Shown: positions 1 to 9,022, numbered from the stretch's first letter. The stretch: 64,000 nucleotides of DNA from Bacillus sp. FJAT-28004 (GCF_001280845.1 NZ_LGHP01000001.1:1388435-1452434); one strand, 5' to 3'. Notes: a model not told the origin generated them from the letters alone. Program-made: numbers and translations.

Positions 1-246
1 CACGAACCCACGAACCCACGAACCCACGAACCCACGAACCCACGAACCCACGAACCCACGAACCCACGAACCCACGAACCCACGAACCCACGAACTCACG
101 AACCCAGGAACCCAGGAACCCAGGAACCCACAAACCCACAAACCCACGAACTCACGAACTCACGAACCCACCCACGAACCTACGAATCCAAGAACCTATG
201 AACCCAAGAACCTACGAATCCAAGAACCTATGAACCCACGAACCTG
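1..246. repeat. 8-bp tandem repeat array (CACGAACC)
   Basis: The window opens inside a tandem array with an 8-base unit CACGAACC. The first dozen or so units are perfect. Further right they decay through CACGAACT, CAGGAACC, CACAAACC, TACGAATC, CAAGAACC and TATGAACC, ending near TGCATATCC. One register slip (an extra CAC) occurs near 169. The unit is not a multiple of three and no gene spans it. The left end is cut by the window, so its true length is unknown. Slippage-expanded intergenic DNA is the simplest explanation. Confidence 0.95.
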
Positions 247-296
247 CATATCCAGTTAACTGTGAACGAACTCAGTATTTGATATCAATCGATGCT

Positions 297-1125
297 CACA
301 CTGTGCTAACGGACATCTGTTCCGCTATATTAGAATTCAAGAGGATTTTGAGTTTGTTACGGACATGAAAGCCGTTATTTGTGTTGTAACACCCAAAACC
401 CCTTAATTTTAAGCAAATAGCGGATCCCATGTCCATTAAAATCTAAAAAGGAGCTAAATTGTATAATTAGCGGAACCTATGTCCGTAACTAGCCCATGCA
501 CCTCGGAAAATAACAGTCTCAATCGGATTGTAAAAGTACAAAAACGTTGATGGCCATTTGCTACCGCTCACACTGTGCTAACGGACATCTGTTCCGCTAT
601 ATTAGAATTCAAGAGGATTTTGAGATTGTTGCGGACATGAAAGCCGTTATTTGTGTTGTAACACCTAAAACCCCTTAATTTTTAGCAAATAGCGGATCCC
701 ATGTCCGTTAAAATCTAAAAAGGAGCTAAATTGTATAATTAGCGGAACCAATGTCCGTAACTAGCCCATGCTACTTGCAAATAATAAGAGTCACAATCGG
801 ATTTTAAAAGTACGAAAACGTTGATGGCCACTTGATACCTCTAACACTGTGCTAACGGACATTAGTTCCGCTAAATAAGAATTCAAGAGGATTTTGAGTT
901 TGTTACGGACATGAAAGCCGTTATTTGTGTTTTAACACCCAAAAACCCTTGATTTTTAGCAAATAGCGGATCTCATGTCCGTTAAAATCTAAAAAGGAGC
1001 CAAATCGTATAAATAGCGGATCCCATGTCCGTTATGTCCGTAACTAGCCATGCTACTTGCAATAATAAGAGTCACAATCGGATTTTAAAAGTACGAAAAC
1101 GTTGATGGCCACTTGCTACCTCTAA
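297..1125. repeat. Three ~273-bp tandem direct repeats carrying a gene 3' end
   Basis: Near-identical units start with (C)ACACTGTGCTAAC at about 297, 569 and 843, so the period is 272-274 bp. The last unit runs into the minus-strand gene ending at 1072. Each unit ends with a segment at about 525-560, 799-835 and 1078-1115 that equals the last ~17 codons of that gene, so the duplication unit includes a gene tail plus downstream DNA. Inside each unit are inverted copies of a short motif: TAACGGACATCTGTTCCGC (from 307) is matched by TAGCGGAACCTATGTCCGTA (from 468), with a third related copy between them. These could fold as hairpins. Short AGCGGAA/ATGTCCG inverted elements are, from memory, common between genes in Paenibacillus; a genome search is needed to confirm that. 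Confidence 0.9.
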
Positions 1126-1720
1126 AAGTTGCAGTTCAACGAGTTTAAACAAAATACGTCTTGCATGACGATCACTTATTCTAAGATGGTGCGCGAGTTC
1201 CAAAGGAGTTAGCGGTCGAAGTAGACGTCGTGCTAATCGTAAGGTTTCCGCTTCTGAGCACATCAGCTGAGAAGGCACATCGGATGCAATGAACTTGCCG
1301 ATAAAAGCGAGAACTAGCTGCTGGCATTGTTGCGGTTCATCCGTGATAGATGGGTAAGCAACAGGCAGCAACATCCAACCATCAAGAGATAATAAACAAA
1401 TGTCGTCTACATAGGTCTTTGAATCGCCTTACATCAAGATCTCTTGCATGGGATCCATAGCCTTGAATCTCAATCCCACCTTTTGCGCCTCCTGGCATAT
1501 AGGCAAGATCCAGATAACGATAGCCATTATTGAAATCACGAACCTCCCATTCGGGAAGCAGGTGATCGAAATGACCGACAGCGGGAAACCATACTGAGCG
1601 TAGAAATTCAACTGTTCCGTGGCCTAGTCCCTTATTGAGCAATTGGAGTCTTCTCTGATTTTTCTCTGAATCCATATTCGCGTGTAACCATTCCTTATAT
1701 TTGTGTTCAAATTGAGACAC
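1072..1720 (-). pseudogene. Frameshifted nuclease-like/HTH DNA-binding protein
   Basis: Two adjacent minus-strand frames read as one protein of about 215 residues. The upstream part (GTG start at 1718-1720, ribosome site GGGGGAGAG) gives an N-terminal domain with KYKEWL, a conserved WFPAVGHFDHL segment, and EIQGYGSHARD, which resembles the E-x-(D/Q)-G core of restriction-endonuclease-like folds. It stops at 1382 after RRHLFIIS. The next frame, read from just before 1374, continues with LDGWMLLPVAYPSI and a winged-helix HTH near its end (LRISDRHARRIL). Removing one base around 1383-1395 would restore a single frame. The last ~17 codons lie inside the tandem repeat. Members of this type are, from memory, frequent in Paenibacillus; their function is unknown to me. 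The frameshift could instead be a sequencing error. Confidence 0.75.
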
Positions 1721-1747
1721 CTTGATCTACTCTCCCCCTAGTAAAAT

Positions 1748-1807
1748 AAAAAACGCCGCCTTCATACAACCAACCCCATTTAGGGATTGTTTGTATAAAA
1801 GCGGCGT
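1748..1807 (-). terminator. Hairpin with U-tract upstream of the frameshifted gene
   Basis: The arms at about 1753-1768 and 1792-1807 pair as ACGCCGC(C)TT.ATACAA against its complement. Read on the minus strand the stem is followed by TTTTTTATTTTA, the form of an intrinsic terminator. It sits about 30 bases upstream of the GTG at 1720, so it either insulates that gene or ends an antisense transcript coming from the right. Confidence 0.7.
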
Positions 1808-2020
1808 GTTCTTCACGACCTATGCTGTAAGTATATCGTCAGCTGATTATTTCATCAATAGCCGTCTTTTTAGCCCGAAAAAAATTAGTATTTTTAACAT
1901 TAAAGTGCACTATCTGTTAATGGAAACCTGTATATTTAATGATATGCAGCATGCATAAAACACCCAAAGACTTTGATGGCATCAAGGACAAAATGAAGAA
2001 AATTAAATAGGAGGTTCGGC

Positions 2021-2971
2021 ATGAAAGATAAGATTGTTATTATAACGGGTGCAAATTCTGGGATCGGAAAAGCAGCAGCGCTAAAATTTGCTACCGAGGG
2101 ATATCATGTTATCATGGCTTGCCGCAATATGGAGATTAGTAAATCAGTGCAAAAAGAAATCACACAAGCAACAGACAATATCCACGTAGATTTGATGGAG
2201 CTGGATGTTTCTTCTTTTGATAGTATTCGTAAATTCTGCTCAGCTTTCATAGCCAAATACCCGCGTTTAGACATTTTAATACATAACGCTGCTTACTTAA
2301 ATTATGGTGAGAAAGAATATAAACTTAGTCCTGAACATATCGAATTGTCATTTGCTACGAATACATTTGGTCCTTTTTTAATGACTAGTTTACTAACAGA
2401 CCATCTTCAAAAATCGCAAGACCCGAGAATTCTTAACGCGTGTACGACAAATATTAAAAACTTCTTCGATCCAAAAAGAAAAATCGATTTCGATAATTTG
2501 CGCGGTGAATTCCGAAATAAGCGGCGTTACAACGTATATAAGATGTACGGAGACTCAAAAATGGCGTTATTGATTTTAACCTTCAAGTTGGCAGATCAAT
2601 TGAAAAGCAGAGGAATTAAAGTCAACGCTCTTCAAATAAACCGGGTAAAACTATCAAAAGAAACGATAAACAAACTAAGCTCATTTTGGAAAGTGCTTGC
2701 TAGGGCTCAAAATTTGACTAATCCTATACCAGCCGGCATGGCAGACAACTATTTTTATATTTGTACCTCGGAAGAATTCCGCGATGTAACTGGCCAGCTA
2801 ATCAATCACAAGAGAGAAATTGTTAAGCCATCCACAAGTGAAAAAGGTTTTGCACAATTGAAGAACATATTCGGTTCGGAAAGCTATCCTAATTACGCGA
2901 ATGATAGTCAAAATGCTGAGAAACTATGGATTTTGAGCATGGAGTTAACTAGTAATTCTTTTGAGTTATAA
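2021..2971 (+). CDS. Short-chain dehydrogenase/reductase (SDR)
   Basis: A 316-residue NAD(P)-dependent oxidoreductase of the SDR superfamily, cytoplasmic, substrate unknown. The N-terminus has the Rossmann motif TGANSGIG (residues 9-16) and an HNAA variant of the NNAG motif near 88-91. The catalytic pair is visible as Y176-x3-K180 (YGDSK). The position that normally holds the catalytic serine reads ACTT (about 140-143), so a threonine would have to substitute. The C-terminus is longer than the ~250-residue classical SDRs and resembles the retinol-dehydrogenase/WWOX-like group. The start is supported by AGGAGG 8 bases upstream. It stands alone: the next gene converges on it from the other strand with about 50 bp between. 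Confidence 0.85.
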   Translation: MKDKIVIITGANSGIGKAAALKFATEGYHVIMACRNMEISKSVQKEITQATDNIHVDLMELDVSSFDSIRKFCSAFIAKYPRLDILIHNAAYLNYGEKEYKLSPEHIELSFATNTFGPFLMTSLLTDHLQKSQDPRILNACTTNIKNFFDPKRKIDFDNLRGEFRNKRRYNVYKMYGDSKMALLILTFKLADQLKSRGIKVNALQINRVKLSKETINKLSSFWKVLARAQNLTNPIPAGMADNYFYICTSEEFRDVTGQLINHKREIVKPSTSEKGFAQLKNIFGSESYPNYANDSQNAEKLWILSMELTSNSFEL

Positions 2972-3020
2972 GGCTGATAAGTAACTACAGCAACGATTCC
3001 TCCCGACATCGATACTCCTT

Positions 3021-4427
3021 CTAATTTGAACTTGATGAACCTACTGACTCTTCCAATTGCCCTGACTCCCGGCGCCGCTGACTCATGAATACCAAGGACA
3101 ATGCAATTACCGTGAGGATAATCCCAAGCACTCGAAATCCTTCGAAGCTGAAGTTACCTCCCATTACGATGCCTATCAACAATGAAGAGAGAATGGTTCC
3201 CAGGTATCTTGATGTATTAAATATTCCGGATGCTACACCTATAATTTCTTTTGGAGAACTTTTGAACAAAGCCGCTTGCATACCGACATTGTTCAACCCG
3301 TTGCTAATACCAAATGCAGCTAAAGCCAAACATACACTAATAACCGGTGAAGTTTGGTTCAATGTCACTATCCATACTGACCCAAGTGTCATCAGTATTC
3401 CGGATAGTAGCAATGCGGGTCGAGGTCCTGATTTATCTATCCATCGGCCCGCTATTGGAGCAGTAACGAGCGAACAAAAGCCTAAGCTTAACATGAGAAT
3501 CCCTGTATGGAACTCGCTGACATGACGTACCATTTGTAAGTAGGACGGAAGCCCGAAAAAGAGTGAGTAAAAAAGTACGTTAGTGAGCATAAATTCGACA
3601 TTGAGCCAAGTCATCGCAGGATATTTGGCGAATGTGCGCAAAGGAATAAAGGGTGACTTCGCTTTGAACTCATGTCGTACAAAAGCCCCCAGTGCAACGA
3701 GGCCAATCAGCATGGCAATGACATTACTTAATGAGATTTGCCCAGATGATTTTGCTGAAAGTAATGAAGCGAGCAGGGCAACCAGACCCACTGTGAATAG
3801 CAGGATCCCTGACGCATCAATCAAATCAGACCATTTACGAAAGGACATGCCCTGTGCAACGGATATTGACGGTTCGTCCTTAGGAATATGCCTCCAAGAT
3901 AATAGAAAGCTCAAAACCACGAATGGAATATTGACGAAAAAGATAGCAGGCCAGCCCCACCAGTGAATGATGACTCCGCCAATAAAAGGTCCAATTGCGG
4001 CCGCTCCGGATAGGAATATGGACAAAACAGACAGCGCAGTCGCTTGTTTCTCCGTAATATGAATTCGCACAATAGCCATTCCAACCGCAACCATCATGCT
4101 TGTTCCGATGGATTGCACAATGCGGAACACGATGAGCCACCCAAAGTTTGGTGATAGTGGCGCTAATAATGATGCAACGAAGGCTACAACAAGCCCGGTA
4201 AGATATATCTTCCTACGACCGAATAAATCGCTGGCCTTTCCCATGACAGGTTGAGCGATAGCACTTGCAATGTAAAAAGAAAAAATAATCCAGGACACAA
4301 CTGTAAAGTCAAGTTGGAACACATTTTGCAGCCTTGGAAGAGCAACTGAAACCATTGAAGAATTTAATGGGTTCAATAGTATCCCAAGACCGACCGAAAT
4401 CATTAACCACCAGTTGCGAACACTCAT
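3021..4427 (-). CDS. MFS drug-efflux transporter, DHA2-like
   Basis: A 468-residue integral membrane protein of the major facilitator superfamily. It carries motif A (GKASDLFGRRKIYLTG, around residue 63-78) and a motif-C-like segment with a GPFIGG core followed by WWGWPAIFFVNIPF, typical of proton-driven multidrug exporters of the EmrB/QacA (14-segment, DHA2) group. Hydrophobic segments run along the whole length, and the C-terminus is a short polar tail. The start has AGGGGG upstream. The gene is divergent from a LysR regulator with a 112-bp intergenic region, the usual layout for a regulator controlling its neighbour. The exported substrate cannot be deduced. Confidence 0.88.
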   Translation of the reverse strand: MSVRNWWLMISVGLGILLNPLNSSMVSVALPRLQNVFQLDFTVVSWIIFSFYIASAIAQPVMGKASDLFGRRKIYLTGLVVAFVASLLAPLSPNFGWLIVFRIVQSIGTSMMVAVGMAIVRIHITEKQATALSVLSIFLSGAAAIGPFIGGVIIHWWGWPAIFFVNIPFVVLSFLLSWRHIPKDEPSISVAQGMSFRKWSDLIDASGILLFTVGLVALLASLLSAKSSGQISLSNVIAMLIGLVALGAFVRHEFKAKSPFIPLRTFAKYPAMTWLNVEFMLTNVLFYSLFFGLPSYLQMVRHVSEFHTGILMLSLGFCSLVTAPIAGRWIDKSGPRPALLLSGILMTLGSVWIVTLNQTSPVISVCLALAAFGISNGLNNVGMQAALFKSSPKEIIGVASGIFNTSRYLGTILSSLLIGIVMGGNFSFEGFRVLGIILTVIALSLVFMSQRRRESGQLEESVGSSSSN

Positions 4428-4475
4428 TTTTGGTCCCCCTAAAACATATTAATGTCATCTTACTTGAAATCGATT

Positions 4476-4527
4476 ATTCATTCCAACGCATTTCATGTTA
4501 TGATCTCATTGACTTGAAGGAATGAAT
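4476..4527. promoter_or_regulatory. Candidate LysR-site inverted repeat
   Basis: The perfect 9-base arms ATTCATTCC (4476-4484) and GGAATGAAT (4519-4527) lie in the gap between the divergent MFS and LysR genes, separated by 34 bases. The right arm overlaps the ribosome-site region of the LysR gene. The spacing is long for one dimer site, so this may be two half-sites of a LysR tetramer or chance. Confidence 0.35.
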
Positions 4528-4539
4528 GGAGTGTGCAAA

Positions 4540-5439
4540 ATGGAACTTCTTCAACTGCAATATTTTCTCGTGGTCGCTCGTTTGGAACATGTAACCGAAG
4601 CTGCACGAAGTCTGCACGTTTCTCAATCGTCACTAAGCAAAACAATTGGGCGCTTGGAGGAGGATCTAGGGGTCCCTCTATTCGATCGAATAGGGAGGAG
4701 GCTGCGACTGAATGAGTTCGGCAGCAGATTCCTTCGCCGTGCGGAAAGGGCTTTGTTTGAATTGGAACAGGGGAAGCAGGAGATTAGCGATTTGTCCAGC
4801 CCGGAACATGGCACACTCGAATTGGCGGTGACCACCGCAAGCACGTTACCAAATATCCTTCGAGAGTTTCGGAAAAAGCAGCCCAATATCCAATTTCATG
4901 TGCAAATGCTGACCACGCAGGAAATGGTTACGCTTCTTCATAGAGGAGAGGTCGATTTCTGCTTGTCCTCACCTTCTATACAAGGGGATGACATTGAATG
5001 CCAAATCGTGTTCATTGACCCAATCCTTGTAGCTGTTCCAAAGGGGCATCGGCTGGCAGACCGAAGCAGCGTATCCTTGACAGAACTAAGGGATGAATGG
5101 TTTGTCGGTGTAAAGAAAGGTTACGGTACTCGCGATCTAGTGGACTCTATATGTAAATCGGTTGGATTTGTACCTAAATATGTGTATGAGGGAGATGAAC
5201 CTGCAAGGCTAAGCACTCTTGTGGAAGCAGAAATTGGCATAGCCTTCATACCAAGTACGGCAAGGAATTCACGGGAACATATCAAATATCTCCAAGTAGA
5301 TAATCACGAATTGGTACGGGAGATAGCTTTGTTATGGCACAGGAGTCGGTACATTTCGCGGGCTGCTCTGGAATTCCGTGAGGTCGTTGTACAATATTTT
5401 GGATCGATATCCAAACAGCTGCATGAAAAAACGAATTAA
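4540..5439 (+). CDS. LysR-family transcriptional regulator
   Basis: A 299-residue LysR-type regulator with an N-terminal winged HTH (residues ~15-40, VTEAARSLHVSQSSLSKTI, then RLEEDLGVPLFDR) and a C-terminal periplasmic-binding-like effector domain. The ATG at 4540 is preferred to one 18 bases upstream (4522). GGAG at 4528-4531 is correctly placed for the later start, while the earlier one has its purine stretch almost touching it. It probably regulates the divergent MFS exporter; the ligand is unknown. A strong hairpin follows the gene. Confidence 0.9.
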   Translation: MELLQLQYFLVVARLEHVTEAARSLHVSQSSLSKTIGRLEEDLGVPLFDRIGRRLRLNEFGSRFLRRAERALFELEQGKQEISDLSSPEHGTLELAVTTASTLPNILREFRKKQPNIQFHVQMLTTQEMVTLLHRGEVDFCLSSPSIQGDDIECQIVFIDPILVAVPKGHRLADRSSVSLTELRDEWFVGVKKGYGTRDLVDSICKSVGFVPKYVYEGDEPARLSTLVEAEIGIAFIPSTARNSREHIKYLQVDNHELVREIALLWHRSRYISRAALEFREVVVQYFGSISKQLHEKTN

Positions 5440-5443
5440 GATA

Positions 5444-5493
5444 AAAGACAAAGGAGCTCCACGCCACAATAGGCGAGGGGCTCCTTTGTCTTT
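5444..5493 (+). terminator. Intrinsic terminator after LysR gene
   Basis: The arms at 5444-5460 and 5477-5493 pair with one mismatch (AAAGACAAAGGAGC against GCTCCTTTGTCTTT). The A-rich and T-rich stem ends would supply a short U tract in either direction. Confidence 0.75.
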
Positions 5494-5620
5494 GCGCCAA
5501 GAATGGGTGATATGCCAAGGTAATCCGTGTCATGAATTGATTTGTTTAGTGTTGAATTTGATTAGCACACCGCGAAAAACTCAGTCCTAACAAGGCGTGA
5601 CGTTAGTCACAAATTGATTA

Positions 5621-5649
5621 TTGATGGGAAGCCCTTGAGCTTATAGTAT
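5621..5649 (+). promoter_or_regulatory. Weak promoter candidate for the amidohydrolase operon
   Basis: TTGATG (5621-5626) and TAGTAT (5644-5649) are 17 bases apart, each matching four of six sigma-A consensus positions, about 45 bases ahead of the amidohydrolase start. A small GTGAC/GTCAC hairpin lies just upstream. Confidence 0.3.
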
Positions 5650-5693
5650 GAAGTCCAAAGCAATGATCATCAGACTAAGGTGAGGTGCAGACC

Positions 5694-6809
5694 ATGAGTA
5701 CAGAAGCAACGAACCACATTGATAAACCATATCTAATTGATACGGATGTCCATAATGGAATGAGGAGGTCAGAGGATTTACTTCCTTATCTCGCAAAGCC
5801 CTGGCATAGCCAATGGCTGGCAACTGGAACTGGAGTGGGAAGTCCCTATTATTCGCCTGTAGGGGTAATACGTAAGGATGCTGAACCAGATAGCGGAGGT
5901 GCCTCTGGAAGTGATCCGACGTATATGATTAAGGATCATCTGGATCGCTACGGCATTGATTATGCTATCTTGACAGGTGCGAGTGTATTGGAAATGTCAA
6001 TCAATCCCGATTGTGACTACGGGAATGCCGTTGTCGCTGCTTATAATGACTATTTGGTGGATGTGTGGCTTAGTGCAAGTCCACGGTTTAAGGGCTCAAT
6101 GGTCATTAATCATGCAGACCCGATAGCAGCAGCTAAGGAAATTGATCGTTTGGGTAAGCATCCGGATATCATCCAAGTTATTATGTGCAGCGGAGCTCGC
6201 ACACCATTCGGACAGCGCTTTTATCATCCCATCTATGAAGCAGCGGAGCGGAATGGTTTACCAATGGCTATACACCCCGGTACGGAGGGGAGAGGAATTG
6301 CAGGGGCGCCAACTTCTTCTGGTTATCCTTCTCGCTATATGGAGTGGCACAATATTTTGCCTACCAACTATATGACTCACATCAATAGCTTAGTTTGTGA
6401 AGGGGTGTTCGAGAAATTCCCGAGCTTGAAATTTGTAGGTATCGAAGGCGGCATTGCCTGGCTTCCTCATCTCATGTGGAGGATGGATAAGAATTATAAA
6501 GCTTTACGAGATACTACACCATGGTTAAAAAAATCCCCCTCGGAATATATTCGAGAGCACATTTATTTGACAACACAGCCGATTGAGGAGCCGAAAAACC
6601 CGGAGCATCTCGTGCAGATCATTCAAATGAGCGGGATTGAGGATAGAGTAATGTTCTCCAGCGATTATCCACACTGGGATTTCGATCATCCTAAGCTAGC
6701 GCTTACTGCTTTTCCAAGAGAGATTCGGAGCAAGATACAGGCGACTACTGCGTCCAATCTATATGGATTACATGTAAGGCCGAACCTACAGTCAGGGGGG
6801 AAGCCGTGA
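5694..6809 (+). CDS. Amidohydrolase_2 (ACMSD-like) metal-dependent hydrolase/decarboxylase
   Basis: A 371-residue TIM-barrel protein of the amidohydrolase-2 family, which includes aminocarboxymuconate-semialdehyde, resorcylate and related decarboxylases. Likely metal ligands are D18-x-H20 (IDTDVHNG), H194 (MAIHPG) and D324 (FSSDYPHWDFD). The first motif is DxH rather than the commoner HxH. There is no signal peptide, so it is cytoplasmic. The ATG at 5694 has AAGGTGAGG 8 bases upstream; an in-frame GTG nine bases earlier lies inside that site. It is the first gene of an operon and its stop overlaps the start of the following permease (GTGA), so the two are translationally coupled. The substrate is unknown; aromatic or enol acids are usual for the family. 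Confidence 0.85.
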   Translation: MSTEATNHIDKPYLIDTDVHNGMRRSEDLLPYLAKPWHSQWLATGTGVGSPYYSPVGVIRKDAEPDSGGASGSDPTYMIKDHLDRYGIDYAILTGASVLEMSINPDCDYGNAVVAAYNDYLVDVWLSASPRFKGSMVINHADPIAAAKEIDRLGKHPDIIQVIMCSGARTPFGQRFYHPIYEAAERNGLPMAIHPGTEGRGIAGAPTSSGYPSRYMEWHNILPTNYMTHINSLVCEGVFEKFPSLKFVGIEGGIAWLPHLMWRMDKNYKALRDTTPWLKKSPSEYIREHIYLTTQPIEEPKNPEHLVQIIQMSGIEDRVMFSSDYPHWDFDHPKLALTAFPREIRSKIQATTASNLYGLHVRPNLQSGGKP

Positions 6810-7723
6810 TCAATAATGGGATAAGAGTGTTGAAGGATATCAAGAGAGACCGTTGGATTTATATTCTCTTGGTGCCGGGTCTCATTTACTTCCTGCTGTT
6901 CAAATATCTTCCGATGGGCGGCGTCGTCATTGCTTTTCAGGACTATCATCCTTTCAAGGGATTCCTCGGAAGCGATTGGGTTGGAATGAAGCATTTTACT
7001 CGTCTGTTTGGAGATCCAGATTTCTTCAAGCTGCTGGGGAACACCTTAATGCTGAGCTTTTACAATTTGGCATTTGGGTTTCCCGCACCGATTATTCTGG
7101 CCTTAATGTTGAATGAACTTAGACATATGAGGTTCAAACGTACGATCCAAACGCTAATTTATATTCCTCATTTCATGTCATGGGTCGTTGTCGTTTCGAT
7201 GTTCTTCGTCATTTTCGAATCACAGAATGGCTTGTTCCAATCTTTGTTAAAGACAGTGGGCTTTGAACCATTCTCTATTATGATGGATAGAGATTTATTC
7301 CGACCTATGTACATCTTGCAGGTGATCTGGAGAGAAAGCGGCTGGGGTACAGTTATTTACTTGGCTGCGCTGGCAAGCATTAGTCCTGAACTATATGAAG
7401 CCGCACGAATGGACGGCGCTAATCGTTTGCGACAAATATGGCATATTACGCTGCCAGGCATACGGAGTACGATTATCATCTTGTTACTATTAAGGCTGAG
7501 TGATGTTCTGGATCTGAGCTTCGAGCATGTTTATCTGCTGCTCAACTCGCTAAACCGTGAAGTCGGCGAAGTGTTCGATACTTACGTGTATCGCGTTGGA
7601 TTGATCAATGGTCAACTCAGCTACGCGACTGCTGTAGGTCTATTCAAAGGCTTGGTTGGATTGGTTTTGGTTATGGTTGCTAACAGGGCAGCTAAACAAG
7701 CCGGGGAGGAGGGCATTTACTGA
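6806..7723 (+). CDS. ABC importer permease, LplB-like (first subunit)
   Basis: A 305-residue membrane protein with about six hydrophobic segments. The start RWIYILLVPGLIYFLLFKYLPM is the signature of LplB/YteP-type oligosaccharide permeases. The EAA loop that contacts the ATPase is EAARMDGANRLRQIWHITLP, at about residues 193-212. The GTG start overlaps the amidohydrolase stop. It pairs with the next gene to form the membrane channel. No ATPase gene is nearby, as usual for this class, which in Bacillus relatives borrows a shared MsmX-type ATPase. Confidence 0.92.
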   Translation: MINNGIRVLKDIKRDRWIYILLVPGLIYFLLFKYLPMGGVVIAFQDYHPFKGFLGSDWVGMKHFTRLFGDPDFFKLLGNTLMLSFYNLAFGFPAPIILALMLNELRHMRFKRTIQTLIYIPHFMSWVVVVSMFFVIFESQNGLFQSLLKTVGFEPFSIMMDRDLFRPMYILQVIWRESGWGTVIYLAALASISPELYEAARMDGANRLRQIWHITLPGIRSTIIILLLLRLSDVLDLSFEHVYLLLNSLNREVGEVFDTYVYRVGLINGQLSYATAVGLFKGLVGLVLVMVANRAAKQAGEEGIY

Positions 7724-8598
7724 TGAATGATAAAACTTTAGCCAGTCGAATGTTTGACGGAATTAATTCCACGCTGCTTGTTCTTTTCTCTATCGTGACC
7801 CTTGTGCCATTTATCCATATTATAGCTAGCTCATTTGCATCTACTGCCGCCTACAACGAGTCTAATTTCATGCTTTTCCCGACAGAGTTTTCCCTGAAAG
7901 CGTACGAATATATTTTCACAACGAATGCTTTGCCGAAAAGTCTATTAATTACCATCTTCATCACTGCTGCTGGAACAGTGCTCAGCTTGATTATCACTTC
8001 ACTTACGGCGTATTCCTTGTCCAGAAGGAAATTACATTTCCGTAGGCTGATTATGTTCATGATTGTTTTTACGATCATTTTCCATGGCGGGCTCATCCCT
8101 GATTATTTGGTTGTTAAGGAATTGGGGCTGTTGAACTCTTACTGGTCACTCCTTGTTCCGAGAGCGATGATCCCTTTCTATCTCATCATTCTAATCAGCT
8201 TCTTCAGAGGTTTGCCGGAAGAGATTGAAGAATCGGCTAAAATGGACGGCTGCGGCGATTTGCGAATGCTGTTCCGTATCATCATCCCCTTATCCATGCC
8301 GGCGCTTGCCACATTAACATTGTTCTACGCTGTATACCAATGGAACACATATCTGCATGCCATTCTCTACATTACCGATTCAACAAAATGGCCGATCCAG
8401 GTGCTGATGCGACAAATCGTATTGATTTCGCAAGCTGGCTTTGTTGAGCAAGGAGTGGTAACAGGAGAGCAATCTATTCCAGCGGATACAATCAAGATGG
8501 CGGTAATCACGGTAGCGACCTTACCGATATTGTTAGTCTATCCGTTCTTGCAAAAGCATTTCTCAAAAGGGGTCCTCTTGGGCTCTGTTAAGGGATGA
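7723..8598 (+). CDS. ABC importer permease, LplC/YtcP-like (second subunit)
   Basis: A 291-residue permease with about six membrane segments. The EAA loop is EESAKMDGCGDLRMLFRIIIP (split at about residues 167-187), and the C-terminus has the family ending KHFSKGVLLGSVKG. Its ATG overlaps the stop of the preceding permease by one base (TGATG), so the two subunits are coupled. It acts with the permease before it and the binding lipoprotein encoded after the Rieske gene. Confidence 0.92.
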   Translation: MNDKTLASRMFDGINSTLLVLFSIVTLVPFIHIIASSFASTAAYNESNFMLFPTEFSLKAYEYIFTTNALPKSLLITIFITAAGTVLSLIITSLTAYSLSRRKLHFRRLIMFMIVFTIIFHGGLIPDYLVVKELGLLNSYWSLLVPRAMIPFYLIILISFFRGLPEEIEESAKMDGCGDLRMLFRIIIPLSMPALATLTLFYAVYQWNTYLHAILYITDSTKWPIQVLMRQIVLISQAGFVEQGVVTGEQSIPADTIKMAVITVATLPILLVYPFLQKHFSKGVLLGSVKG

Positions 8599-8618
8599 TC
8601 GATTGGGAGGAATAGAGA

Positions 8619-8999
8619 GTGGAGAAACATTGGGTAGCAAGAAGAGATGAGGTTCATGAAGGGAAATGCAAGCTTGTCGCGGTAAAAGGCATTGAATTTG
8701 GGCTATTCGAGGTCAAGGGACAATTAGTCGCTTGGAGAAATGTATGCCCGCATTTCGGTGCTCCGGTGTGCAAGGGATCGATTACGAGTACACGGCTGCC
8801 TTCTCAGGTTTATGAATATAAATTAGGCCGTGAAAATGAAATTTTACGATGTCCTTGGCATGGATGGGAATTTGATCTTACGAATGGGGAACATTTGGTG
8901 GATCCCGAGGTGAAGCTTAGACGCGGCAATCTGGAGCATGAACACTTGGAAAAGGGAGAGCTGGAATTGAACAACGAGGACATCTATCTGCTGCTATAA
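8619..8999 (+). CDS. Rieske [2Fe-2S] ferredoxin-like protein
   Basis: A 126-residue soluble protein with both Rieske cluster motifs: C43-P-H45 (NVCPHFGAP) and C78-x2-H81 (RCPWHGWEFDL). It is a stand-alone Rieske protein, as used for electron transfer to an oxygenase or as a small oxygenase subunit, but no catalytic oxygenase or reductase gene lies in the window. The GTG start has GGGAGG upstream. Its position between the permeases and the binding protein of one importer operon is odd, and implies that the imported compound is oxidised or that a redox step is needed after the amidohydrolase. Confidence 0.88.
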   Translation: MEKHWVARRDEVHEGKCKLVAVKGIEFGLFEVKGQLVAWRNVCPHFGAPVCKGSITSTRLPSQVYEYKLGRENEILRCPWHGWEFDLTNGEHLVDPEVKLRRGNLEHEHLEKGELELNNEDIYLLL

Positions 9000-9022
9000 A
9001 GGTACACAATTAGCGGTTAAAT

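Noticed and set aside
1..246. CRISPR array
   Set aside because: The unit is only 8 bases and contiguous, with no unique spacers.
1072..1720. Two separate small genes
   Set aside because: The two frames join into one protein with continuous family-like sequence; the second frame has no ribosome site of its own and its coding continues upstream of its ATG as LDGW.
1722..1958. 78-residue plus-strand open frame
   Set aside because: It covers a hairpin, has no ribosome site and shows no protein-like pattern.
3085..3966. Plus-strand open frames inside the MFS gene
   Set aside because: Antisense shadows of a clear membrane-protein gene.
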